Positions 1-10,625 of a DNA stretch of 64,000 nucleotides are shown piece by piece (position 1 is the first letter of the stretch; every line of letters starts with the position of its first letter). The notes under the pieces were generated by a model. It was not told where the DNA came from. It did not search any database and was given only the letters and a program-made list of their open reading frames with translations. Made by a program: the position numbers and the translations under genes. Source of the DNA: Sinohyriopsis cumingii (lineage: Eukaryota > Mollusca > Bivalvia > Unionida > Unionidae); the NCBI GenBank assembly GCA_028554795.2, contig CM068832.1, positions 90,390,511 through 90,454,510 of the forward strand. Reading direction: 5' to 3'.

Positions 1-1416
1 TCTTCTTTGCATGATTACACAAAAACCACTTGACACAGATAAATGGAATACATTAGGCATACATATCTTCATCACCTGATTAGATTTTCATACTGTTTCA
101 ATAATTTAATTTGTAACATTTTATGGGATAATTGGCCTTATTTTAGTTTCAAGTTAATAGAATGATTTTTTCATTATTTACCAATTTTTAGAAACTTTAT
201 GGACTTGAAATTATTTTTGCATTTTTTTTGGGGGGGAGGATATTTGTTTCACAAATATGAATATGTTTTATCACCAGTAAAATATGCCATAACATTGTGC
301 TTATAGTTGTATGATGCACAGTATAAATCGGATTTACGGCACATGTAAACTCACTTGTTCCTGAAAAGAAATGCCAATTCTTTGTGATAACAGTGTTGTT
401 TTCATGCAGGACACAGTGTTGTGTTTAGTTATTGTCACCTAAAAGGTAAACATAATGTTGCATATGAATTCACCAGCTCCATTACCAGTGATAGTTACAA
501 TTCCCTGTACTTGTTGTTATTTACCAGTGATAGTTCCAGTTCCCTGTACTTGTTGTTACCATCAACCCTGTTATAGCAATCACTGACTTTTAAGTACCAC
601 CTGCACAGAAAGACCTAAGTTCCATAGATCCCATTTTTACATAAATCAGCTAATTTTTACCTGTATATAAAGACCAACTGTTCCAAAAGGCCACTTCTAG
701 ATTGTTCCCAGATTGGGCTTTTTACAGAGGCCAGTTTGATTACAACCAATATGTCTGACATAACAGACTTTTGATGTGCACCTATATGAAGTCATGTTCT
801 GTCGACCTATTGATTCTCCAGTCACATTACAGCTTTCATATTTAAAAGTAAAACCTTCATTCAGAACGTATTACTATTAATTATAATTTCTCTTTAGACA
901 GATTAAAATGCTTTAATTGATGTGTTGCTAAAAATTAATGGACTGGATATTATGAAAAACTTATAATCTCTCTACTTACTATAAGAATCTTTTAAATAAA
1001 TTTCAAATTTATTGATACTGTCTCTAAGCTTAATATTTAACATTTAAACTTGATGTAATCTGTATTGCACTAAAAGTTGTATGAAATCACTGACATACTC
1101 TGTATGGTTTACCCAACTGCATAACAAATCATTGAGTCGAGATAAACAAGGAACACAAAGAAAACTACCGCACTCGAATAGAAAACAAGGAACAAAAAGA
1201 AAACCACCACACTTGAATGTATACCTTTGCATATATCAAAACTGGTGATTTAACACATGTCACAGAAAAATGCAAAGCCATCGTCTAGCTTGCATATACA
1301 GACTCCCTTAATATTTCATCTAGGATGTCGTAGCCTCAGCTTACAAGATATTTATGCAACAGTAAAACCTTTAGTCCCTTTATATTCTTCAACATAAACT
1401 GTATTTTTTGGTTCAG
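1..1416. other. Host noncoding DNA, probably intron
   Basis: AT-rich sequence with no convincing coding stretch or RNA gene. A segment of about 45 bp containing ACCAGTGATAGTT and CCCTGTACTTGTTGTT occurs twice in tandem near 480-556. The first recognisable exon of the plus-strand host gene follows directly, with acceptor TTGGTTCAG at 1408-1416, so this stretch is probably the end of an upstream intron. Confidence 0.5.
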
Positions 1417-1535
1417 GTCGTTGCAGAGATAATGCACCCTGATCTTGCAGGATCAGAAAGTGACCTTGGCCTTGCCCCTGGAGGGCAGGTGAAGCTTCTG
1501 AAGAGTTCATCTCTTACACTGGATGGTCCAGCCAG
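1417..1535 (+). CDS. Exon of WD-repeat, dynein-intermediate-chain-like gene
   Basis: A 119-nt exon between a TTCAG acceptor and a GTTAGT donor. It encodes 39 codons plus two bases, beginning VVAEIMHPDLAGSESDLG and ending SSSLTLDGPA. The two spare bases join in frame to the exon at 5243, giving an Arg codon across the junction. With the next two exons it forms a continuous peptide resembling the linker and a WD-repeat strand of dynein intermediate chains. The cytoplasmic dynein-2 chain WDR60/DYNC2I1 is a possible match, but that is from memory of the family and is not verified. The exon call is firm; the protein identity is tentative. Confidence 0.6.
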
Positions 1536-1904
1536 GTTAGTAATTTAGAGAAAATGTGTAAAAAAAAATGAGCAGATATTTAGGATTATGTGTAAGAAAA
1601 TCACTTGTGTTATGTATAGCATGTGGGGAAAAATACCTGATTTGAAGACCTTTTTCTTCAAAGCTGTTTGCAGTACATTAGGAGGAGTACATTCACACCT
1701 TTGTAAAATCAGCCCTTCCAACCTAAGAAAGATTTTAACTACATAACTACATCTTTTGGCTTGTGTCAGTGAGAAAGTGCTAACATGTCTTCATCTTCCT
1801 GAGACATAAGAGAGTGTTCTCCCCTTAAACTGGGTGCTTGTCACCAAATTTCATCCATTGTCAGTTACTACTTCAACTAATGCTTGGTCCGCATGCTTGT
1901 ACAA

Positions 1905-2337
1905 AACTCATCACATATACATACTGTCCACTTTGCCTGGACTTGGTAAGCATACAAGTACACGAGGGACCACAAAAGAACACTCTCCTCTTTGTGAGGA
2001 CCTGGTCAGCAGGCTTGTACACAAAGCATTACATATGCTGTGTCTACTTTGTGAGGACTTGGTCAGCATACATGTATACAAGGCATCACAAATACACACT
2101 GTCCACTTTGTGAAGACTTGGTCAGCATACAAGTATACAAGGCATCACAAATACACACTGTCCACTTTGTGAAGACTTGGTCAGCATACATGTACACAAG
2201 GCATCACAAATACACACTGTCCACTTTGTGAGGACTTGGTCAGCATACATGTATACAAGGCATCACAAGTACACACTGTCCACTTTGTGAGGACTTGGTC
2301 AGCATAAATGTACACAAAGTATCACAAATACATGCTT
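1905..2337. repeat. Minisatellite, unit about 59 bp, in intron
   Basis: About seven imperfect tandem units containing CACTGTCCACTTTGTGAGG and ACTTGGTCAGCATACATG. The later units are nearly identical and the first ones more diverged. The reading frames open across it are repeat artefacts. Confidence 0.85.
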
Positions 2338-2589
2338 TTTAGTCTGTTTGACCAACTTGTTTGGAGTTTTCATTCCTCAAGGAAGTATACTCCATTGTCA
2401 ACAGAGTCCAGTGCTCTCTTGGCCATTTCAAATTTTCAGCAATGTTTTCAAAATTAGGACAATATTTATTGACATCTTTTTCTTTTTCTTTGAAAGGGGG
2501 TACTAAACAAATATTCATAGTATCATTAAAACCTGAACTTGTATGTAAACTGGGGACATGCAGTTCACTTGCCAACTCAAGTCCTTTAA

Positions 2590-2800
2590 TCTTAAATTGA
2601 AATTCCCATTCTTCCTTTTCTCTCTCCTCTCTTTCTTTTTGCATTTGCATTATCCCATCTTCTTTTTATGATTCTCTCTCTTTCTTTCTTTTCTCTTTAT
2701 GCAACTACATTTTCTTTCCTCTTTATCTAATTGCATTTTTCTTTCATTCTTTAATTGCATTTGTCTGACTTCTTTCTTTCTGAAACTCAAGCTTTCTTAA
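2590..2800. repeat. Pyrimidine-rich low-complexity tract
   Basis: CT-rich sequence (CTTTCTTTCTTTTCTC and similar) with recurring 'aattgcatttttctttc' words. No gene is visible. Confidence 0.6.
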
Positions 2801-2975
2801 CTATGTGTCATTTTTTTATTTTAATTTTAAGTTCAAGCCAGATGGAGACTTACTAATCAAATCTAAAGCACTTTTATCCAGTTTATTCTGTTCTGCCAAA
2901 TGTTTGACCATATTTTTTCCTGCTTCTTTAAAAAATCCTTCACTGCAGAAAGATCATATTGTCTGGCAAGCTGGA

Positions 2976-3135
2976 GTTGTTGTTGTTGTTATAGGGTTTA
3001 ACAACATTTTTCAGCACAAGATAGGCTATACATGGCAGCCAGTATTAATGGCGGAGGAAGAACACGGGAAAACCTTGGAAAGAACCATCGACCTGTGAGA
3101 AGTTACCAGCAAGCTTTCTCACATATGCAAACTGG
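2976..3135 (-). mobile_element. Partial tRNA-derived SINE (family 1, CAA tail)
   Basis: It begins with the complement of the (CAA)n tail (GTTGTTGTTGTTGTT) followed by the family body, which contains AGCACAAGATAGGCTATACA and a match to the complement of GTGAGAAAGCTTGC. The tRNA-like head with the A and B boxes is missing, so this copy is truncated at its 5' end. Full copies are at 6406, 25954 and 29006. Confidence 0.75.
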
Positions 3136-4214
3136 AGTAATTCATCCTTTTTGAACAGGTCTAACCATTCCTGGTTAGAATTTTAAATAAAGTTCTTCAC
3201 ATTATATGACATTGTAAAAGCTTGTTAGTTTCACTGTAGATTTCTAATTGTGAAAAAAATACCTCGGATTTAGAAAATGCCAAAACAAGGTTTAAATTTA
3301 TATTTCAAAAGCAAAGTTTAAAAAAAAAATATTTTAGAGAATTTTGTATCCCAGACAAGCCCCCATTTTTAGTTTTTACTCTATGGTTTTAAACTGTGTT
3401 ATAGGAAAGAGAAAGAGTACAAACCAGAGAGTTTTGTAAAATTAATTTATTTCCCTGTAATTGATAGTGAAAAAATAATAGAAAGAACTTATGGTATTGC
3501 AAATTCCAAATAATCCCAGCATTTCTAAAACAAGACTTAAGGATTAAAGTTATTTATAAACTTTAGTGGTATTTCAAAATAGTTCCAATACTGGAAGTGT
3601 TGAGGTACCTGTGATGGCCTGTGTTGTAGTGATGTGCCAATAATTTTTTGTTGGATCACAATAACACAATCCAAGAATATATCCTTCTTTGAAGTGCACT
3701 ATAAATGTATTTCCAAGAATTTTATTTTTGAGCACTTTGACTTTCCAGAGAAGAATAACTTGAATAATTTGAATAAGTAAATTCCAGCCCAAATAAAATA
3801 CTGGACACAGCAATGATACAGCTGATTCTGCTCAGATCTTACAGCACAAATGAATACTTTCTAGGTAACAAGAGTACATAGTCCTTTACTTGACCTCAGG
3901 TCACAATTGGAATTTTCTAAAAGAAACTATTACCTAATGGAAAATTTCATTCTGAATATTTCCAGATGTTTGCAAGATAAAATATTAGTCATAATTAGAA
4001 GGTATATTACTAAAATTATAATATAAGAAGTGGTAAACAACAGTAGACCGAGCATTTCATAGGGAATTTCCAGTGTTATGGACTCGTATTGAGATATGTT
4101 GTTTACAAAACCAAAATCAGTGTTTCAGGTCAGGCAGAAAATGAACTTGATTTTGGACAAGATCAAATCCCAAATACAATTATCCATAGCATATAATGAA
4201 TAAAAAGAGTAACA
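3136..4214. other. Intron sequence without recognisable genes
   Basis: AT-rich intron of the host gene. No exon with matching splice sites, no RNA gene and no recognisable repeat was found here. Confidence 0.4.
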
Positions 4215-4239
4215 AACAATGCAAATTAAATACACATAA

Positions 4240-5156
4240 CAGAATGTTAATATCATAATGGTACATAAGTTGGTCTCTCTAATTGTTGATTGGTACATAA
4301 GTTGGTCTCACTCAATGTTCTGTCTGGGTTCGAGTCTCAGGCTCAGCTAATGTGGGTACATGAGAAAGCCTGCCTGTAGCTTCTCATGGGATGGTGGTTC
4401 TTCCTAGGGTTTTCCAGGGTTCTTCCTCCACTAGTTATACTGGCCACCATGTATAGCCTATCTTGGGCTGAAAAATGGCTTTAAACCCTACAACAACAAC
4501 TCACTAAATGTTGGTATGGTTAACAAGTTGGTATCTTTGAATGTTAATATGGTACATAATTTTGTCTCTCTAAATAATGATATGGTACATAAGTTTGTCC
4601 CACTAAATGTTGGTATGGTAAACAAGTTGGTATCTCTAAATGTTAATATGGTACATAAATTGGTATCTCTAAACGTTAATGTGGCATATAAATTGGTGTC
4701 TCTAAATGTTAATGTGGTACATAATTGGTGTCTAAATGTTAATGTGGTACATAAATTGGTGTCTAAATGTTAATGTGGTACATAAATTGGTGTCTAAATG
4801 TTAATGTGGTACATAAATTGGTGTCTCTAAATGTTAATGTGGTACATAAATTTTTATCTCTGATTGTTGATATGGTACATAAATTGGTATCTCTAAATGT
4901 TAATGTGATACATAAATTGGTATCTCTAAATGTTAATGTGGTACATAAATTGGTATCTCTAAATGTTAGTGTGGTACACAAGTTGGTATCTGTAAATGTT
5001 GATGTGGTACATAAATTGGTATCTCTAAATGTTAATGTGGTACATAAATTGGTATCTCTAAATGTTAATGTGGTACACAAGTTGGTATCTCTAAATGTTA
5101 ATGTGGTACATAATTTTTTATCTCAGATTGTTAATGTGGTACATAAGTTGGTATAA
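4240..5156. repeat. Minisatellite, unit 33 bp, in intron
   Basis: More than 20 units of the pattern TTAATGTGGTACATAAATTG followed by GTATCTCTAAATG. The unit is 33 bp, so reading frames stay open through it on both strands (for example NVNVVHKLVSL repeated), but no splice sites or start context support coding. A SINE fragment interrupts it at 4319-4501. Confidence 0.9.
4319..4501 (+). mobile_element. Partial tRNA-derived SINE (family 1)
   Basis: It starts inside the B box (GGGTTCGAGTCTC) and continues through the family body (GGGTACATGAGAAAGC, GGGTTTTCCAGGGTTCTTCC) to a CAACAACAAC tail. The A-box half is absent. It lies inside the 33-bp minisatellite, units of which occur on both sides. Confidence 0.8.
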
Positions 5157-5242
5157 AAATATTTCATTTCCTCTGTAAAAGATGAAAATATTTGATTTTG
5201 CAGTAGCTTTACAAATTGTTCTCAATATTTTTGTTGTTTCAG

Positions 5243-5330
5243 AGACGGATTCCTGAAGACAAGTATGAGAGCAATAGCCATGCAGTTGTTACCCTCAGAT
5301 CCTAATCAGTTCTATATAGCCACAGATTTG
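5243..5330 (+). CDS. Exon of WD-repeat, dynein-intermediate-chain-like gene
   Basis: An 88-nt exon with acceptor TTGTTTCAG and donor TTTG/GTAAGT. It completes the split Arg codon and reads DGFLKTSMRAIAMQLLPSDP then NQFYIATDL, ending in phase 0. The pattern 'alpha/beta turn, LLPSDPNQFYIATDLG' is typical of a WD-repeat strand in dynein intermediate chains. The donor sequence is the first unit of a 31-bp tandem array that fills the start of the next intron. Confidence 0.65.
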
Positions 5331-5935
5331 GTAAGTAAAATGTGACAGGTATTTAGATATCATAAGTAAAATATAACAGGTATTTAGATTTGGTAAGTAA
5401 AATGTAACAGGTATTTAGATATGGTAAGTAAAATGTAAAAGGTATTTAGATATGGTAAGTAAAATGTAACAGGTATTTAGATATGGTAAGTAAAATGTAA
5501 CAGGTATTTAGATATGGTAAGTAAAATGTAACAGGTATTTAGATTTGGTAAGTAAAATGTAATAGGTATTTAGATTTGGTAAGTAAAATGTAACAGGTAT
5601 TTAGATTTGGTAAGTAAAATGTAACAGGTATTTAGATTTGGTAAGTAAAATTAACAGGTATTTAGATATGGTAAGTAAAATGTAACAGGTATTTAGATTT
5701 GGTAAGTAAAATGTAACATGTATTTAGATTTGGTAAGTAAAATGTAAAAGGTATTTAGATTTGGTAAGTAAAATGTAACAGGTATTTAGATTTGGTAAGT
5801 AAAATGTAACAGGTATTTAGATTTGGTAAGTAAAATGTAACAGGTATTTAGATTTGGTAAGTAAAATGTAACAGGTATTTAGATTTGTTAAGTAAAATGT
5901 AACAGGTATTTAGATATGGTAAGTAAAATGTATTT
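5322..5935 (+). repeat. 31-bp minisatellite built on a 5' splice donor
   Basis: About 20 tandem units of roughly 31 bp, each containing GATTTGGTAAGTAAAATG. The first unit overlaps the real exon-intron border: exon bases AGATTTG and donor GTAAGT. By eye about 18 units keep an intact GGTAAGT; unit 2 has CATAAGT and a late unit has GTTAAGT. The array therefore presents a run of consensus-like donors after exon 2. Every unit contains in-frame stops, and 31 is not a multiple of three, so use of a downstream donor would disrupt the protein. Confidence 0.9.
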
Positions 5936-6299
5936 AGAAAAATTTCTCATCTTGTCATTTTGACATTGTAATTTATATTCTTAAGCTTCATATATTCTGT
6001 CTGTCTCTCCATCTGTCTGTCTGTTATTCTAGTTTTTCCTAAACCACACGGTGGATATCCACAAAACTTGAGATAATAGTTGTCTGTATGATATCCATTT
6101 GCAACAGGGTAAGATTTTTGTCTACAGGGTTCCTGATGGAGGTGTGGGGAGGCAGAAGTCAAATGCACACAAATTTCCATTACAGTGACACTTTGTAAAA
6201 AATATTTGTCCAAACATTATATTGTAGTCACAACACAGAAGAACACAAAGGTTAGTCAGACATTCCTACCCTGACCTATCCATAACCTAACCTCCTTTG

Positions 6300-6965
6300 C
6301 AGACAGACAAAACAATCTGGTCCCATTAAGGCCATTCTTATAAAAATAAACCTTCTGTAGACATACAAAACATTTTGGTTCGATTGAGGCTATTCTAATA
6401 CAAATGGGGGGCTCCGAGTGGCCGAGTGGTCTAAAGCACTCTCCGTTACGGATCAGTGCCATCTCACCTCTGTCTGCGTGGGTTTGAGTCTAGGATTCGG
6501 CAGTGTGGGTATGTGAGAAAGTTTTCCAGTAGCTTCTTGTGGGTCGGTGATTCTTTGCGGGGTTTCCCAGGTTCTTCTCCACCATTAATACTGGTTGCCA
6601 TGCATAGCCTATCTTGTGCTGAAAAATGGCGTTAAACCCCACAACAACAACTAATACAAATGAATCTTCTTTAGACGTGCAAAACTCTTTGGTTCCGTTA
6701 AAGCTAATTCTAATACAAATGAACCTCTGTAGACATACAAAACACTTTGGTTCGATTGAGGCTATTCTAATACAGATGAACCTCTGTAGACATACAAAAC
6801 ACTTTGGTCCCATTTAAGCTATTCTAATACAAATGAACTTTCTGTAACATACAAAACGCTTTGGTTCAATTGAGGTTATTCTTATAAAAAATGAACTTTC
6901 TGTAGACATACAAAACACTTTGGTCCCATTGAGGCTGTTCTTATAAAATGAAACCTCCGTATACA
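6300..6965. repeat. Minisatellite, unit about 60 bp, split by a SINE
   Basis: Repeated units with TGTAGACATACAAAACACTT, GGTTCGATTGAGGC and ATTCTAATACAAATGAA. About eight units are recognisable on the two sides of the SINE at 6406-6650. Open frames here are repeat artefacts. Confidence 0.8.
6406..6650 (+). mobile_element. Full-length tRNA-derived SINE (family 1)
   Basis: Starts GGGGCTCCGAG, with A box TGGCCGAGTGGTCTAAAGC, B box GGGTTTGAGTCT, family body and CAACAACAAC tail. It is flanked by an 11-bp target-site duplication CTAATACAAAT at 6395-6405 and 6651-6661, which fixes both ends. The head resembles a class II (Leu/Ser type) tRNA. It is a retroposon and not a functional tRNA gene. Confidence 0.92.
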
Positions 6966-7164
6966 GGTAACCTTTATAAAATCATCCAAATGTTTGGTGT
7001 GGACAGTTTATTTGGTTCAGGAGGTTCCACTATATATGTAATGGATTTGGGTTTTGGTGCAGACTTGGGAGGGGTTGAGAGCAAAAGTTGATAAAAACAA
7101 ATGTGAGGATATTCAGTTGCAAGCCATTTCAATTATTTTGTCAGGGTATTCTTGAGTTGATGTG

Positions 7165-8090
7165 GTCATCAGTCCAAGTAAGCATGTGGTATGGTCCTGT
7201 GTGCATCATGCATGATCCATCATCCATTAACACCTTTTGCTATGGTCCTGTGTGCATCAGGCATAATTCATGGTCCATCATCCATCAGCAACTTTGGTAT
7301 GGTCCTGTGTGCATCGTGCATGATCCATCATCTACCAACAACTTTTAGTATGGTCCTGTGTACATCATGCATAATGCATGATCAGTTATCCCTCAACAAC
7401 TTGTGGTATGGTCTTGTATGAATCAAGCATAATGCATGGTCCATCATTCATTGACAACTTTTGGTATGGTCTTGTTTGCTTTATACATAATGTATGGTTC
7501 ATCATCCATTAACACCTTTTGCTATGGTCCTGTGTGCATCAGGCATAATGCATGGTCCATCATCCATCAAACCTTGTAGTATGGATTTGGATTTGGATTA
7601 TTTTTTAAACATAGCTTTAACAACTTTTCAGTCATATCGCTACGATGTCTGCAGTGTGAAATTTTATAGTGATGTCTAGCACTAGGGCATCATGCCGCAG
7701 ACTTGTAGCATCATGTCCCACCTAGTCACATTATCCTGACACCAGGCAGACCAGTCCTAACATTAACCTCTTAATGCTGAATGCCAAGCAAGGTAGCTGT
7801 TAGTACCATTTTGTAAGTATTTGGTATGACTCAACCAGGAATCAAACCCACGACCTCCCGCATCTGAGGTGTATGCTCTAACCACTAGGCCACAGGAGTG
7901 GTCTCTTGTAGTATGGTCCTGTGTGCATCATACATAATGCATGGTCCATCATCCACCAACAACTTTTGCTAATGTCCTGTGTGTATTGAGCATAATGCAT
8001 GGTCCATCATCCATCAACAAAATATGGTATGGTCCTGTGTGCGTCAAACATAATGCATGCTCCATCATCCTTCAACAACTGCTAGTTTCA
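7165..8090. repeat. Minisatellite, unit about 58 bp, split by a SINE
   Basis: Units contain GGTATGGTCCTGTGTGCATC, ATAATGCATGGTCCATCATC and CATCAACAACTTTTG. About ten diverged units surround the SINE at about 7575-7907. No coding evidence. Confidence 0.8.
7575..7907 (-). mobile_element. Full-length tRNA-derived SINE (family 2)
   Basis: Read on the minus strand it begins GACCACTCCTGTGGCC, with A box GGCCTAGTGGTTAGAGC and B box GTCGTGGGTTTGATTCC, followed by a long tRNA-unrelated body that includes CTGGTGTCAGGATAATGTGA and the complement of CATATCGCTACGATGTCTGC. It is a different family from the CAA-tailed SINE. Related copies are at 13625, 42456, 43921, 49535 and 50899. Confidence 0.88.
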
Positions 8091-8610
8091 ACTTCTTAAA
8101 AGCCATTGGACCAATTTCAAGCAAAGTTGGCAAAGAACATCCTGCCAGACCTTTCACTTTTTATATAATCTAACCAGCACTCAAATATGGTCACCATTAC
8201 TAAAAATAGAAAACAACCTATATAATGACTTTTTACAAACAGTTGAAAGGATTTGGTACCAATGGGACAAAATAAATTTATGGTATCAAGGCCTTTGATA
8301 TTTATACAAATCATGCCAATTCACCATCAAATATGACTTCTGGAATTGAACTAGAAAACCTTTAAATGACTTCTCAAAATCATTAAATGGATTTGACTAA
8401 ATGTAAAATAAAACAGTCTGGAAGGAAAGCCATTTAAATGTATATAAATCAGACTGATCCACCACACAAAATGACAACAGTTAGCAAAAACAGAATATAA
8501 CCAAATTGTATAGAAATCATTCCGACATAAAGACCTTTCAAATCTGTAAAAATATAATACTGGCTGGTCATCAGATATGGTCAAATAGTCAGATCTATCT
8601 CTACTTGTGC
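8091..8610. other. Intron sequence without recognisable genes
   Basis: AT-rich intron. Weak repeats of a phrase near 'tatacaaatcatgccaattcacc' suggest an old diverged tandem repeat. No gene is seen. Confidence 0.4.
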
Positions 8611-10540
8611 ATTAGCTAGGCCAACTATGTGATGTCAGATGTAATACTATTAGGTAGGTCAGCTGTGTGATGTTAGATGTAATACCATTTAGGTATGTCA
8701 GCTGTGTGATGTCATATGTAATACTATTAGTTAGGTCAACTGTGTGATGTTAGATGTAATACCATTTAGGTATGTCATCTGTGTGATGTCATATGTAATA
8801 CTATTAGTTAGGTCTGCTGTGTTATGTCAGATGTAATACCATTTAGGTATGTCAGCTGTGTGATGTCATATGTAATACTATTAGTTAGGTCAACTGTGTG
8901 ATGTCGGATGTTATACAATTAGGTAGGTCAACTGTGATGTCAGATATTAAACCATTAGGTAGGTCTATTGTGTTATGTCAGATGTAATACCATTTAGGTA
9001 TGTCAGCTGTGTGATATCATATGTAATACTATTAGGAAAATGTGTGATGCAGATGTGATACCATTTAGGTAGGTCAGCTGTGTGATGTCAGATGTAATAC
9101 CATTTAGGTATGTCAGCTGTGTGATATCATATGTAATACTATTAGGAAAATGTGTGATGCAGATGTGATACCATTTAGGTATGTCAACTGTGTGATATCA
9201 TATGTAATACTATTAGGAAAATGTGTGATGCAGATGTGATACCATTTAGGTAGGTCAGTTGTGTGATGGCAGTTGTAATACCATTTAGGTAGGTCAGCTG
9301 TGTGATGTCAGATGTGATACCATTTAGGTAGGTCAGCTGTGTGATGTCAGATGTAATACCATTTAGGTAGGTCAGCTGTGTGATGTCATGTAGTAACCAT
9401 TAGGTATGTCAACTGTGTGATGGCAGTTGTAATACCATTTAGAAAGGTCAACTGTGTGATGTCAGATGTTATCATTAGATAGGTTAGCTGTGTTATTTCA
9501 GTTGTAATGCCATTAGGTATGTCAGCTGTGTGATGTCAGATGCTATACTGTTAGGTAGGTCAACTGTGTGTTGTCAGATGTAATACTGTTTAGGTAGGTC
9601 AACTGTGTGATGTCATATGTAATGACCATTAGGTATTTCAACTGTAGGAAGTCAGATGTGATACCATTAGGTATGTCAACTATTTGATGTCAGATGTAAT
9701 ACCGATAGGTCAACTGTGTGATGTCAGATGTAATGCTATTTAGGTTGGTCAGCTGTGTGATGTCAGATGTAATAACCATTAGGTATGTCAGCTGTGTGAT
9801 GTCAGATGTAATCCTATTTAGGTAGGTCAGCTGTGTGATGTCAGATGTAATAACCATTAGGTATGTCAGCTGTGTGATGGCAGTTGTAATACCATTTAGA
9901 AAGGTCAACTGTGTGATGTCAGATGTTATCATTAGATAGGTTAGCTGTGTGATTTCAGACACAATGTCATTAGGTATGTCAGCTGTGTGATGTCAGATGT
10001 AATACTATTTGGTAGGTCAACTGTGTGATGTCAGATGTAATACCATTTAGGTAGGTCAACTGTGTGATGTCAGATTTAATACCATTAGTTAGGTCAACCA
10101 TGTGATGTCAGATGTAATACAATTAGGTATGTCAACATTGTAATGTCAGATGTAATACCATTAGGTAGGTCAACTGTGATGTCAGATGTAATACCATTTA
10201 GGTTGATCAACTATGAAATGTCATGTAATACCATTAGGTAGGTCTACTTTTTGATGTCTGGTGTAATACCATTTAGTTAGGTCAACTGTGCGATGTCAGA
10301 TGTTATATTATTATGTATGCCTACTATGTGATGTCAGATGTAATACCATTAGGTAGGTCAGTTGTGTGATGTCATATGTAATACCATTAGGTAGATAAAC
10401 TGTGTGATGTCATATGTAATACCATTAGGTAGATAAACTGTGTGATGTCATATGTAATACCATTAGGTAGATAAACAGTGTTATGTCAGATGTAATACAA
10501 TTAGGTAGGTCAACTTTGTGATGTCATATGTAATACATTT
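8610..10540. repeat. Large minisatellite, unit about 38-40 bp, ending beside an exon
   Basis: About 50 imperfect units of AGGTCAGCTGTGTGATGTCA then GATGTAATACCATTTAGGT. Higher-order blocks are visible, such as the repeated 'aggaaaatgtgtgatgcagatgtgatacc' variants near 9030-9240. The array stops about 20 bp before the acceptor of the exon at 10559, so only a short TTTTCTCTTTTACCAG tract separates repeat and exon. Confidence 0.9.
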
Positions 10541-10558
10541 TATTTTCTCTTTTACCAG

Positions 10559-10625
10559 GGTTTTGTATTTCATGGTCTGCGGTTTAGCTCTAGAGCTTAT
10601 CCAAGTACCCATTCTACTGAGATAC
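10559..10625 (+). CDS. Exon of WD-repeat, dynein-intermediate-chain-like gene
   Basis: A 67-nt exon with acceptor TTTTACCAG and donor GTAAGT. It reads GFVFHGLRFSSRAYPSTHST then EI, with one base left over, and continues in frame from the phase-0 end of the 5243-5330 exon. Together the two exons form the strand pattern '..YIATDLGFVFHGLRF..' expected inside a WD propeller blade. No further exon of this gene could be recognised before the gap at 13817, so the rest lies elsewhere or is too diverged to see. Confidence 0.6.

Noticed and set aside
4516..5156. Long open frames on both strands with 11-residue peptide repeats
   Set aside because: They arise because the minisatellite unit is 33 bp. There is no start context or splice support, and the frames lie within an intron.
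6406..6490. tRNA gene
   Set aside because: A and B boxes are present, but the acceptor arm is not paired and the sequence continues into a SINE body with target-site duplications. The same applies to the other SINE heads.
8610..10540. Regular repeats resembling a CRISPR array
   Set aside because: Units are contiguous tandem copies without unique spacers, in a eukaryotic intron.
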